Made by a program: the position numbers and the translations under genes. The notes under the pieces were generated by a model. It saw nothing but the letters and a program-made list of their open reading frames with translations. It made no database searches and was not told where the DNA came from. Below, piece by piece: positions 21,196 to 34,800 of a stretch of DNA of 64,000 nt. Within the stretch, counting starts at the first letter, position 1, and the number at the start of each line of letters is the position of its first letter. Origin of the DNA: Lepidostoma basale. Taxonomy: Eukaryota > Arthropoda > Insecta > Trichoptera > Lepidostomatidae. The stretch spans positions 1 through 64,000 of the forward strand of contig JAHDVF020000590.1 in assembly GCA_022606425.2 (NCBI GenBank). Reading direction: 5' to 3'.

Positions 21196-21228
21196 GTGGG
21201 GATGGGGGTGGGGGTGGGGGTGGCGGGA
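21196..21228 (+). other. G-quadruplex-type run
   Basis: Four tracts of four to five G separated by one or two bases (GGGG-AT-GGGGG-T-GGGGG-T-GGGGG) match the strict G-quadruplex pattern. It lies 170 bases after the receptor stop, before an AATAAA at 21341, so it may fall in the 3' UTR. Confidence 0.75.
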
Positions 21229-21399
21229 GCGAACATCTCGTGCCGACAATTGGATCTCTGTGCCGTGAGCGTGATTGCTTCGTTTAAGACCGCCTCCGGG
21301 ACATCACTCAATCAGATTAAAGTGTTGCGAGGAAAATCTGGAATAAAGCTCTCCAAACTAATTTATATAAATATGTGTAGCCGGGCTGTTGCCACGTGA

Positions 21400-22800
21400 C
21401 ATCCTGGTCACTGTTGCTGCAAACGTTTAGTTTATGGTTACCGTCAATAGCAAATGTAAGAAGAAGTGTATTACAGATAAAGATAATCATTTACAACATT
21501 TGTTATCGATAATATCGAGTATTGTTTTTTTATATGGTTGAAACGAAAATTATTTTATTTTCTTTAACTTTCCATTTTTACACTCTCGAAAATCAATGTT
21601 GTTTTTTTTTTCAAATTTTCGAATTTATATTTTAATCATAACTTGAGTAGAAATAAAAGAAATGATTATTTTTCAATAAAATAGTTGATTCTGAAATCGT
21701 ACTAAAATACATAAAATATAAGTTTAATTATTCAATCAAGCTCCCAACTTTGGAAAGTAGGTACCTAATACCTGGGATGGGATGTTGGAAATGAAGCATA
21801 TATTTTATTTGTGTAGTTGAGTATCATTGAATGGAGAAAATGTAGGTAATGATGCGATGCGGCCCCGGTGTATGTCTAATGGCACATCGCGTGCGCGCCA
21901 TCCCGGGAGCGGTGATTGCGAGCAAAGGGATCCCCCGGCGCAGGTAATGTGTTTCAACTTGTCAATCCTCTCCACGCGACCTTAATTCCTAATTGAATTT
22001 CTTCCGATTGCTTAGTCTACAAAATGTTCTCTTAAAACTATCCTAATGTTTTGTGATGGACAATTTATTTAAACAGTTGTTCACACGTGCCATACCCAAA
22101 TCAGTTCCGTTAAATGCCATTTGTATTTAAAATGCCGGAGAATAGTGGCAGGGAGGTCAATACAATATATCCAAGGCGTGTACGAGGGTCGAAGGAGGTT
22201 CCGAAGAGTGCCCTTGGGATCCCGCGACAGCCTCGCCCCGGCCCCCTGAGAACTTGTATTGCCAGCGTCAGGGTGTTCCGAAATGTGGCCGGCCGGCGGA
22301 CTGCCATGCCATGCCATGCCAGCCTTGCAATGATGTTAAACTTCACATTACCACAAATACTTCGTATTGATAATGCGTTCAACAATATGGAATTTGTTTG
22401 TGTTATTTAAACTAAATAGTAGCAACCCGTAAAATATTCACGGAAATAAATATTTTCTACCCTTTAAAAACTTGGATCACGGTAAAATCGTAATTAGTTA
22501 TAAAGTTTATCATTTAATGTATTTTTTTTTCACACCCGTTTAAAAATCACAATTGTAAGAAAGTGTTGTGAAAATCAAACAACACCAAATTGTTCTCCTT
22601 TGTTTTCACACTACTGTCTCATACAACAATATTCAGAACAAATTTCAAAATAATCCAGAAACGTTCTCGGGCATGCGCATTCGCGTGCATTTTGAATCGA
22701 AGTATTCAAATCAAATCAAATCAGTTAAAATACATTACAAACAGCATAAATGTTTGAGTTGAGTATTCGAGTACAGGTAAAATATTACACACATATAATA
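21400..22800. other. Intergenic, no gene seen
   Basis: No coding signature is recognisable. A short ATGCC repeat is present at 22302-22321, and a GC-richer patch at 21840-21950 has no assigned role. Confidence 0.4.
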
Positions 22801-22819
22801 TAATACCAGGAACGCATTA

Positions 22820-23110
22820 GAGATGGTTCGACATTAGGAAGACAAGATACTTTCTAAAGTCGAGAGTATTTTTCCCCTGAACAACACCTTCACTAATATG
22901 AAAGACGTCGATCTCCGAAAAGACCGCGTTCAGCAGACTAATTGCTCTTCTCACAGGTGTCACCAGAGGCAAATTGATTCTAGCGGCCGGTAGGTAAAAC
23001 AATCTGTGCTGTCGCTGTCGGATATATCTATCAAGGACAAAAAGACCAACACTCGCCAGCACGGCCTAGTTCTCGAAATATCCCCTGATTATCCCCTTGA
23101 GCCCATCTCT
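22820..23110 (-). pseudogene. LINE ORF2 tail fragment, copy 1
   Basis: On the minus strand the frame includes RQHRLFYLPAARINLPLVTP and RRAISLLNAVFSEIDVFHIS. This resembles the end of jockey-like ORF2 proteins, which close with a segment of the type RTN...SP..R....N.....D.F. A second copy lies 0.6 kb to the right with roughly 85% identity. Confidence 0.5.
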
Positions 23111-23459
23111 TCGAAGCTGTAGAGAATTGGTTCCGAGCATTCCCCAAAAAAATGCCGTGGGATAGAGCCACGGATAACTAACATACTCCCCCTTGTTTTT
23201 GCTTATGTATCAAATCAAATAAATATTTAAAGAATCATTCAGATTAATATAGTAACTATTCTCGAAACAACTTGTAGACCTGAGCAATAGCAATAAAGTG
23301 AGTAGAGTATTTTACGCCTCATTTTATTTCAATGCCGAGAATAATTGCGAATGCATTTGAAAGAGATTGCTCCCGTTTCTGAGCGGAATCTCATCGGATT
23401 AAATGAGCCGTGGGTGTCCTCGCTAGTCCGCTCTCTAGGGCACCCTCTTGCTGGACCTT

Positions 23460-23800
23460 GCTACTGCTACTGGCAACTTTCGACATTAGAAAGACAAGAT
23501 ACTCTCCAGAATCAAGAGTATTTACCTTCTGAACATACTTTCACTAATATGAAAGACGTCGATCTCCGAGGAGACCGCGTTCAGCAGTTTAATTGCTCTT
23601 CCCACCGGTGTCATCAGAGGCAGGTTGGTTCTGGGTGGCCGATAGGTAAAACAATCTATGCTGTCGCTGTCGGAGATATCTATCAAGGACAAAAAGCCGA
23701 ACACCCTCCAGCACGGCCGAGTTCTCGAAATATTCCCCAAGTAATCTAAATTTATGGTCTTCTCCGAGGCATGTCGCGAGCACTGTATTAAATAATTAGA
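23460..23800 (-). pseudogene. LINE ORF2 tail fragment, copy 2
   Basis: This has the same content and strand as the copy at 22820-23110 (RTNLPLMTPVGRAIKLLNAV, then SSEIDVFHIS). The two copies are direct repeats, so they arose by duplication or by two insertions of one family. Confidence 0.5.
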
Positions 23801-24865
23801 TTTTCCAAACGCGCCTTTTTAGGGGTCAGATAATGGATTTCGTTTTCTGCCCTCGAATCTGAAATATCAGCCAAGTACCTCAAAGACAGTGGATCTAGCA
23901 TAATGCTGACAAAGGCCCCTAAAACAAGATTGACTTCAACATGATTATCTACACAAAAATTAAATATTTTTAAAATCTCTCAAGTATTTGTCTACCATAG
24001 CTATAAGCATGTTGACTAAGCGATTTTATTTTATTTATCTAGATCCACATCTGCCCCAGCTGCAGCTGCAGTGCACTGCGTGCCGCAAATCAAGAAGCAG
24101 TTTCCCGAGAATGTCTTTGGTGCTATTTAATACTATATTGTATCAGTTTCTCGAGTATTATTATTCTATTACATTTATTTCATCATTTTTTAGTCATTTA
24201 AAGTGGTGTTACCCTAAAATAAATTACCTACGTGTAGCCCTGCTTCTAGCTATTTTAGTTGTTATTATGTCAATTTATATTATTACATTACTGCACCCTA
24301 CTATCTATTATACAAAGGTATCTACTGTAATAAATTATACTCTCTGGATTTAATTTGATGATTGTTTTAACATTAAAATAATACAGCTTTTATGTAAACT
24401 TTTTATTTTCTTCTAATTATTAATATACATCAAAAAAATTACTTACGTATTTTTTCTTATCTTGGGAAATAAAATAATATTAATACGAGGGCTCTTGAAG
24501 CTCTACAGTAATTTATTTAGGAGTTTCCGTTGAGCCACTTTTACGAATAATATGAAAATCCACGGTGGATGAGATATAAGGTGAAAAATAGGTCATTTCC
24601 TTGTAGAAATAAGGGCCGGTATTTATTGTATCTAAATGCGTAGTTAACACTACCGTTTTTTTTAATATGATATATGTGTACACAACGCACACTTACTATG
24701 AAGGTGACGCGATTGCCAGGTACAAGGTAAAAATCCTTTTCTTAATGTAGACAAATTTTGCTCGTTTCATTGAAAAAGCTTGTAAGGACGAATCTCCGTT
24801 TTTCGCCCGCCCTAACGTTTTCAGCTGACTTCATTACCAGAGCAGATGTATTCTCGCTGCGCGCT
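23801..24865. other. Intergenic, no gene seen
   Basis: A 121-codon open frame at 23988-24353 is hydrophobic because the DNA is T-rich. It lacks splice or domain support and I do not regard it as a gene. Confidence 0.4.
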
Positions 24866-24869
24866 TGTT

Positions 24870-24903
24870 TCAGTCGCGAGTTGTCTCCCGGAGAGCGCGG
24901 TCC
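24870..24903 (+). promoter_or_regulatory. Inr + DPE core promoter of the guanylyl cyclase gene
   Basis: TCAGTC at 24870-24875 is a perfect arthropod initiator (TCAKTY). Taking its A at 24872 as +1, GGTCC falls exactly at +28 to +32 and fits the downstream promoter element RGWYV, and a G lies at +24 as preferred. No TATA box precedes it. It would give a leader of 374 bases before the ATG at 25246. Assignment rests on spacing only. Confidence 0.55.
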
Positions 24904-25245
24904 TTCTCGCTCGAGACGATCGAGTTAATCGAGCACTTCACGATTCAACTTTCATCTGTTGCACATATTAGGTCCTTGTTGTATTTCGCGAATACGCAAT
25001 ATTAAATAGTAGATGAATTAATAAACAAAGTTTTAAAATACACGATCATTTTATCTTAATATTATAGATATAAAGTTTCAAGCGTCCATAAAACTTATTT
25101 AGGTAGAAACAAAAAAAAGACCAACGAACATCTCCTGCAAATCGCAAGACACAACTACGGTGTAGTATCTCCGCAATACTCCGGAACAAGCGCAAGAGAA
25201 TGGCGAGTCCCTGAGACCTGTCTCTCTGAGAGCTGCGGCGCCACT

Positions 25246-25811
25246 ATGGCCTCTGTTCCCAGCAGGTCGAGGAAGCATCCGTTGACTTTATTTATTTATA
25301 TGAAAGCATCCACGGCGACATTTACAAAAGTGGTATATTTCCTAACCTTAGTACACAGATTATCTTTTTGCCTGCCACTCGACGAAAAATTAAATTTGAA
25401 AACTACCAACACGCAATCTTTACCGGCGCTATGGACAACGAGAGCGCCAAACACGGTCAAAAACTTCCAAATCGATTCGGGTAACAATCAAAATCCCTTG
25501 CAAGGGGCAAACAATTTAAAAAATAAACCAAAATTATATAAGAGCGACAAAGAGGGAACCAGTGACATGCGCCACCATGAAACTATTTCTTCAAATCTAC
25601 CAGGTTTGGGAAAGGCTAAGGGGCACTCAATCCCTGATCGCAACCAAACGCCAGAAGTCACCAACTACAATGTGGGGGTGCTGATGGCCTCGCGCCTGGA
25701 TTCGCCTTTCGACCTGGAGCGCTGCGGACCCGCCGTGGACATGGCGCTGGAAGAAATCAACGACAAGTTCCTCGCGGCCCACGGGGTCCGTCTCAACAAG
25801 GTCCAGGGCAG
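25246..25811 (+). CDS. Cyclase exon 1: signal peptide, linker, start of ectodomain
   Basis: It starts at an ATG with A at -3. A second in-frame Met (residue 19, [10 protein letters not shown]) would give a more ordinary signal peptide before [11 protein letters not shown]. About 95 polar residues of low complexity follow, then [20 protein letters not shown], the start of the ligand-binding fold. It ends at a GT donor in phase 2. Confidence 0.88.
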
Positions 25812-28800
25812 GTAATATCATCTTTGTATTCCATTGGATATTGCCCCCCTAGTAAGGCAAAACGCATGACGTCTTAATATTATAAAGCTTAAAGTCCAGT
25901 TCTAAATGTGATATTTTCAGACATGAATATTACTTACTTCCATAGAATATGTGTAGCACATTCTGGTATGTCAAATTAAGGTACATTCTTCTAAGTATAG
26001 AAACGCAATCTAAATTTCACGAGTGAAGTATCCTCATTAAATTTTACGACCCTTTAAACCAAATGCCCCTTGTCTCGAAGGAGAGAAGACTTTACTATCG
26101 AGATAAAACTACCCGTTCATCTCCTAATCTCTCGTCTGTTATTTTTAAAGAAAGTCGTTCTAGTTGCCAATTTGTATGTGGATCGAAACATTTCCTATCC
26201 AATCTGGATTTGATTACTTAGCGGCTTTTACTTTCGTATGAATAAAAAGTTGTGGGAAAGAGACTTTTTATTAAATTTAAGTTCGTGTGACGTTCATCAA
26301 AACCACATCATCTAATTAATCTATTGGAAAAATAGTGTTTATTCATGGCAAAGACTAGTCAATTCTAACTATTTCTTCTATATTCGGCTTCACTCTGTGT
26401 TGTGGATTTACATTTTAATACGAGTAACTTTTTGGAAACATTGTACATATGTATTATCATAACACAAAGTGCAAAAAAGTGTTGTGATAATACCTACAAT
26501 GTTTCCGAAAAGTTATTCAAATTATAACAACTTAAAAATGTGGTACCACAGTAGGTAAGTCTATATTAAGAGATTAAGTTAATTTTAGACTTTAAACATA
26601 AATGTATGAGTTGCGTGTAGCTTATTTATATTTTCTGGATGTTCGTATTCTAAGATTAGCTTAACATCGTTATTTTTTAATAAATTAAATATTAAACTCT
26701 TAATATATTATATATATATATATGAATATCGCTGGTACACCAGTAATTGAGTGGCATCACATATAAGCTCTTCTTGGGGGCTTCGAGTAATTAATTTCCT
26801 AATTAGTCAAAAGACGGTATCATCGGGTCACTGCATTTATAATAAACCAAGACAAAATCCGACTACTTTGCCATTTGCTAAGATGAGGATCGCAGATCCC
26901 TTCATAGCTTTATCGCATCCACCAATTCCCCTTTTTTTAAATCTTTATAAAAATTATACGACAATATTATATTCTTCGGAGACACAGTAGCGAAAAGGTA
27001 AAATCTAAATTGATCGAGTTTGTACTGTGCGCCGTGTAAATAACGCTTTTTGTATTAATGTCTACATCTCGCCCTTTCGACCCCCTCAATCCCACCTCAT
27101 TGCTAACGTGTGAAGTAAATTGGCCGATCGCTAATCCGGACGGCGCCTACTGCCCGACAGCGACACACCGCGCACCGGGCACCCTCGGACATTAACTCTC
27201 TAATCTAACGGCCTCCACCGCCTGCACTCCGCCGCTATACGCATAGCTCTTGACTGCCACCAGAGGGGTGCATATTTGATATGTCTCTTTATTATAAACG
27301 CAAACGAAGAAATTTTATTTTTCTTGAATGACATGTTCCGCCATGTTTGACATTTAATAATGCCTTAGAAGGGCGAAACATGTCATTCCCATAAAATATA
27401 ATAAAATACAACTAATTTAAATGTGATAAAATCTTTTCTTCCTCTTCTTGTCGACGTAGCTAAAGAACCTACGGATTGAGATGCGGATGGCAGAGGTTCT
27501 TCCTGGCTTTCTTCAGAGCTTGTAGATTGTTCTTCGATGTCTTCATGTGTATCAAAGCTCTGTAAAGTAACAGATTCCTGTGAGCTCTCGGAGGCGTTTG
27601 CTCGAGTCTCTTCTGCGAGTTTTCTCAGCCTGGCCCTTTCTTCAATTTCAGCCAACTTTTTGTCAACACCCTCTCAGCATTCTGGATGCCCTAGCTCTCT
27701 TTGCTTTTGCGAGAATATTTTACTTTCTTCGACTATTATTCTTTCAAGAGCATCAGCGTGTGCGATATCGAATACATTATCTAATTCGAGTTGAAAGCTC
27801 TCCTCGCGGCGCCTGTGTAAATCCTGAATCTTCTCGTCTCACTGTGCTCCCTATCGTGAATCCTATGTGCTGTTGGGTTATTTACATTTAATTAAGTTTA
27901 TTAACGTGCAATAAAAAAATCCGTTAAATTTGTGAATAAAAACCCATTTTTTTAATATAAAAGACGACCTTCACAGTTTCTGGGGCACCACTTAGAATTA
28001 TACGAATGATATTTTTTTCCATCATTAGTTGTCGACTATACTTTGCTATACTGTTGCGAAAACTGAAGAGGTCAGACATAAAATAAAATAAAAAGTTGAA
28101 AGATAAGGGTCACCCTAATGATATATTGTATTTTCGAATGTAATGGAAAAATCTCAAGAATCTCATTCGCATAACACAGTTTTGAAGTCAATAATTAACA
28201 GATAATAGAAAATCACTTTTGTAATGAAATTTGTTTATTAAAAAATTAAATAATTGTTGGTCAATTAACAGGAACAAGATAATGGTGGCTTCTCCAAATA
28301 CTGTAAGTTTTTCCTAATTCTTTTACGTAGCTCAGTAGCTTTAGTTGTGAATGCGCTACATCATATTATGACACCATTTCATTTTACAAATAACGAAAGG
28401 CAAGGCTTATAAATAAAGAAAATGCGAAGGAAACTTGTTAAGACTAATTGTATTATAAGTTTGTACAGGATGATAAAATTAAAACAAAATCGGGTTTAGG
28501 TACAATACGAGTACATCGATAATGTGATTTTCTCGCCGTCCGTTGTCCACGTCTAGTAACATTGTCCACTTTGTATTATTTCCAAGCAATCAGAACTTAC
28601 ATACGATATTAGGTATATAGTATTATATGTATAATAGATATTTCGAGTACAATGCTGCACGTACGCCAATCAACATCTACCCAGAACGTGCATGGCTACA
28701 TGGACTGAGACGCCATATCCTGTAGCCGAAATTATTTTATTCACTGTATACCGGAGGCACTTCAAAGGTTTTGTGAAACCATTAAAAGTAACATGCATTC

Positions 28801-31800
28801 AAAACGGCTTCACAGGCTTTTTGAAAAGTTTATTGATGTTTGACATTTCAATGAAACCACCAAATCGGGGTGGGAAAAGGCTGGTGGCAGTGTTCTAGAA
28901 GCGAGCAGAGGCAGTAAGTGGCTGAATTAGGATTACTGATTTATAAGGAATGGTGAATTTTCCTTCGCCTTCCCTCCCCGATGCTGTATAGTTAGGATTC
29001 TATAATAATATTTTAATATCTATAACAAATATTGGGTAAAGATTTTCAAAGGTAGCGCGTAGTCGGTCGTCTAGCCATCTTTCACTTACCACACTCGGTT
29101 TTATAGTTCGAAAAGTACCTACCCATGCAAATCGCCACACACTATTGACGACGCGGTTTAAATTTGTTTCAAAGTACCTACTTTTAATTAAGAGTAATTG
29201 CGCGACAGCATTTTGTAATTGGTACATATCATTTTTTTAAATATGGACTTGGAGGAGTACCACCACTTTCCCGAAGCTATTATAGGTGGACGTCGCTTTT
29301 CGTTAGCTTCGCTCTATGCGGGCTTACGTTACTGGGGTTGTGATTAAAGAAAAACAAGAGGGACCCAGGCTACATTTAAACTACCCGTTCCCTCTATGTC
29401 CTGTCGAAATGCAAATTTATTTAATAAGCATAATACAAAATAAAATTTAAAATTGAAACAAAACAGAGCTACTAGAAATTATCATAGGGGTACATAACAG
29501 CGGGAGGTCAGGTGACGACCTAGAGTAATAATTGATAAGTACCACCTTTTCTGGTGGTATATGTCAATTATTACTCTAGGAGAATTCCACCTTTTGGCCC
29601 TTCACATTGAAAATCCCCTTGAATCCCCCTCCCTCCTCCTCGCCCGCGGATTCAGCCGCTCGCCCCATTTGGCTCGAGGCGGAAAGACAATTTTAGTTTA
29701 CAATATTGATGACGGTGGAGGTGACGGTCATTACAAAATAAAAACTCTCATTAGTTGCTCATACCATAGTCTTGTAACCATTTATTACTTCGTGTCTAGT
29801 GCTGTACAAAAGTATAGTAAAAAATAATAATAACTTATGTTACATCTCAGGTTCGTCATATCGAATAAAGAGGTAAATATAATTATTCTATGTGAATGCT
29901 AAGTTTTGATACTTATCCGATTTCAAGGATAAATAACGTTCACTTGGAACCGTACGCAGGTGCAATATGTAGGTGATTTGAACAGATTCATATTTAGAGC
30001 TCTTTGGCCTTTGGTGTCGTTAAGAAAATGACATTTGCATGCAAACAGCCCGATTTGCTTATTTACAAGTGGAGTGGGGCAGGGTGAGGGCGCGGGGTGC
30101 GGGGCTGGCGACTCGAATAATAATTCCTTGGAGAATAAGTGACAGAAGCACACGCCACACTGAGTGTCCTGGCCACAGATAAGGATACACCCGCTCAAAT
30201 AGAACATGACAGAAATTAAAATACATTGCATACAGTATGTATAAGGACGAGGTTAGGGCCAGGAATTCAAATACGAGACAAGTGGCTTATTCTTCTTCAG
30301 CCTTCTTCCCTCCACTGCTGTGTGTAATGTATTTGTTAAGTTATGGAATTGGTGATTACGATTATTAACTCCATTTTAGCTAAATCAAAATATAATAATA
30401 ATAAATTGGATAATTTATAGAGCGCTATTTTTATGAATTACTCATCTAAAGCTCTGAATCCTCATCACCAAATCAAAGATTTTTAGTTGAAATGGAGAGA
30501 GTTCGATAATCTTCTGCTTCATAGCAAGGTACGTTGGTTATCAAGAGAGAACGTTTTAAAACGTTTCGAATTTCTTTTACCAGAAATAAAAGTATTTCAC
30601 CTTGAGAAGGGTGCCCACTATCCAGGACTAACAGACGATCAGTGGATCCAAAAGAATATTTCACGGTAGACGTTACGTCTCATCTAAATCAACTTATGTA
30701 ATTTTCTAATAACAAATTTTCCCTTTTTGCTTAAGATTTTGAAAGGGAAACATTGTTTCACTTTTCGAGTCTGCTGGAGCATCGCCAAGATAATAATTCC
30801 TCTATTGAAAAACACTATTTCAAACCAACAATTTTAAATATAATATGAGGTGAGCATTTCTCAGCACGCTTAAGGAATTTAAAAAGAACAGAGCGATCTC
30901 AGAATTCGTCGAACACCCTCTTAATGCTACGATAACACATTTGATTTTTTTTTTGGTAACTTTGAAATACAATTGTTGGATTTAAAAAACAAAGAAATAC
31001 GGAGCTCTAAATTTTAACGTCTTTATGTTGATTTGGAAATATTGGAGAAGAACAAATGTGAGATTAGTTCACAACACAAATGGTTTGCTTTTAAAGACCT
31101 CGAGAAGGAAGACATGATCATCTTCAACGCCTGGAATAGTATTCCTGATTCTTATGATCAGCTGAAAACTTGCGTTTGCTGTTCTTTCACTTTTCAATTC
31201 TAAATATTCGTGCGAACATTTTTTTTCAAGCGTGAACTTTAACAAGAGTAAACTGAAAAGTCGTCTTATTGATGAGAACCTGGAATTGTGCCTAAAATTA
31301 AGAATAACAACAAACAAACCTGACTTACTCAAGAACATTGTTCGCATTTAGGGCTGATATAGGTTTAGAGCGACATTTTTTACTGATTTTCATGATTTTT
31401 TGCCAAGGAAGGGATGCATATAATTTGTTGAAACTTTAGATGATGTTATCGGAGGTCACCGTCTGACGTAGCTGTTTGTGTACACTCTGGGGGTCACAAT
31501 TTTCATTTGAAATCAATAACTTTAACTCTCTTCTATGTGAACCTCAATTCTCTTTAAGAACTTAAAATTTGTATTCTTTAGGATGATAAACGTGTTTAAA
31601 CAACGATTATCATATTTTTCCATATTTTTTTTAAATTAGCAAAGAATAAATACTTTGAGCGCAAATATAAAAGAAACTAAATATCATTTTTTTCAAAATG
31701 ATTGGTTTAGAACTTTTTAAGCCAGAGTGTATACAAATTTAAGAAAGCCGTTTCGTGAAAAATGCGTTTGAAAAAAGCGCCAGCGCTCCCGCACTTAACG

Positions 31801-34800
31801 AGAGGCGCTCACTTAACTGCTTATAACTTCAGAGCGAATTATTATTTTTATTTGAAACTTTGAGAGCACATTTTTGAAAAGTTTTACAAACGATCTATGG
31901 GATTTTAAAAAAAATCTATTATTTTTATGCGTCTAAACCTATTTCCGCCCTTAAGTGTTTGTCACTCATTGTCATGATTTAAATTTGTGGATTCCTTAAT
32001 TACATATCATTTTTATCAATGAATAAAATCTGAAGTAAGTATGAAATCAAGTTGTTATCAGTGTGCCCGTAATGTAATGAAGTGCTATAATTATAATAAA
32101 GGTTTGCTAAATCAATAAACAGATTTGGCTTCCAATTTTTTTTTAATCGTTGTAATGTACGTATTTGGCTCTTGAGTAACAAGTTTGCCGACCCCTGGGA
32201 TAGGCAGTATACATATACATTAGGGTGTCCCTTATATGGGCAAAAAAAAAAAAATTGGATTATTGAAACGCATACCCCCTAATTGTGTTAAATAGTCTAC
32301 TAGTTACCCAAATACAGAATTTCAACTTCCTACGTTAATTCTAACCCGTGCCGACTTGGCCTCAAAGTTTTAGAAAATAGCTGCTTTGGGTGTCTTTTAA
32401 ATGTAGTTGTAGATGATCATTTAAAACCATTATGTTAGATAAATATAGATGAAAACATATATTTATATAATGCTATTCTTGTAATTATCACAAAAGATCC
32501 AAATTTATATTTATTTACTTGGATATTTCCTCTTCAAAGTCTCTTTTTTTACAGTCTGGGTAAATTTTTCTATGTTCTTGCACACAACATAATACGAACT
32601 GCTTACGTTCTTCATCTACGGTAGTCAAACCATGAAAGTCTGTCATTAGATTAACAGCTCTTTTAGCTGTGTAATTAACTGCTTTTAAGCTAGTAATCTT
32701 CTTTTTAGCTTCCACAAATGCCGCGTTGTCTTTCTATGAAGTTGCAATTTCTTGAAGGAAACTACTACCAAGTTTCAGTCGTGAAAATAAATATTTACTC
32801 TTGACAAAAACAAAATCACTCAAAGATTTCCATTAAACAAGATAACAAATACTTGTAGTACCTGTAAATAAAACAAATTAATTCTAAATTAAATACCAGA
32901 TTAAACACTACTTACGTACCATATAGCGACCCAGATATCTGTTCCTTCGATGGAACATATCTCTTTCACGAATCACTAAAACTTTATTTTTGTAAGTTTT
33001 CTTCAATGTTTCCTTTAGTGTGCTCATCAACGTTATCATCAAAAATTAAAAGGACGACTATTTCCTCTGACAAATACCACAAATGTTGACTGAACTTGTT
33101 TAAAGCCGCTTTGGAAATTGTCAACTTCTTCGTAATCTTTTAAGGTCTTTTAAAAACAAAAATCTTGATTCGGAGCTTATATCGCCAAACTACATTCAAG
33201 CCAGGACTTCACATAAACTGCCACAATAAATAAACAAACATCTCGTAGAGCTTGTTTGTCCTTAGCGCACATTTTAAACTGGGACTGGAGTAAACGTATT
33301 TTTAAGGAGTAAATAGCTCCTGCCATCCATCGTGCTTGATGAATTGGGCCAGCAGGTCTGTTTTTTTTTAATATTTTCATTACCTTTACTCAGAAAAACA
33401 ATAGCAAGCTCAATGAGTTTGCTATAATCATCTCGTACAGTCGATTTTATGATTCAAACGCGCTTTTGAGCATCAGTTCGTATATATGATGGCGGCAAGC
33501 AAAGAGTAACAAATCTCCTTCTAGTTTTTGCACACAAGCTCCGTTCAAGCATCCTGTATAAGATGCTGTCGTTTCACAGCACATTCAAGAGCATTGGCGT
33601 GTGCGATATCAAATAAATTATCTAATTCAAGTTGAAAGTTCTCTCCGCAGCGCCTATGTAAGTTCTGAATCCTCTTGCTATTTTTTGCAGTTCTCGTCAA
33701 ACCTGATAAAGATCCACTAACTCCTTAGCATAATTAGGAACAGCTCTGGTAGGTATTCTAGCCTTTTTTCAGAAAATATTGCACTCCAGAATGACAAGAT
33801 TAGCGCTTTCAATAACAGTCAAATTAACTTCACGTATGTTGAGAAATAGAACTGCGAGAATTTGACGATTAGATGGTAGTTTACACCTGTTATTTGGTGA
33901 TTTACTTCACCAACCAAGAAAATACTTTTTCAATTGCTTCTTAGTTACACTGACAACTTCGAAATATAAAACAATCCGTGCTTAATACCTGACAAACCGA
34001 GGCTAAATGATAATGACAACGACAACGCGCCGCTCCTGTGACGCAATTCGTATGGAACATCTTTGCGCGCAAGTCGGCACGGGTTACACTGTTCCAAAAA
34101 AGGTAAAAAAATGTTTTCGGTTGTTTTAGGCCCTAATGAATAAAATAATAGACTATGCGTTGTAAAATTAAAACTTTGAAAAATAAGGGACACCCTAATA
34201 TACATGCGTCGAACATTTTTCTTTTTAGACAAATTGGAACCTGTTTGTTTTCAAAAACTTCTTTCATTTTCCCAGAGGCAGCCCAGGTCAGCCCAGTCCT
34301 ACTCTTTTAGATATTACTTTAGGCTGTTAGGTTTTATTTTCCGAGTTTTATATTGTGGCCTAGGTAAACGTAATCGTCAACTGTTTCTACAGTAGCGAGC
34401 ACAGAAATCTTTTCACACTGAAAATATCGGTTTTTTGTAATTATATTAAATTGTGATTCCTTGATAGCTTTTCACTCCAAATTATTAAGCAACACCGTTT
34501 AAAGATGATCTGCAAGAAAAGTGCCTTCTTAGGGATCAAAAATTTTTTTTTCTTAATTTTAGAGTTAATTTGTAGATTTTCGATTTTTTGGCACAAAAAT
34601 TAAAAATGCTCACATAATTTAAATAAACACATATTTATTTCAAATAAAATTACATAGGTATATAACACTAACAATTATCAAAAACCAACTAAATCAGTAC
34701 TTTGTTGTTCCTCCTTTTTTTTTTAAATAACTGCTTCAATAGTTTAGGCATGGATTTCACCAAATTATGTATGTAGTCTTGGATAAATTTTTCAATCACA

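Noticed and set aside
23988..24353. 121-codon open frame as a membrane protein gene
   Set aside because: Hydrophobicity follows from T-rich DNA; no homologous motif, splice support or codon bias.
26751..26990. 79-codon open frame in cyclase intron 1 as an extra exon
   Set aside because: No ectodomain similarity, and exon 1 to exon 2 already join in phase across a conserved region.
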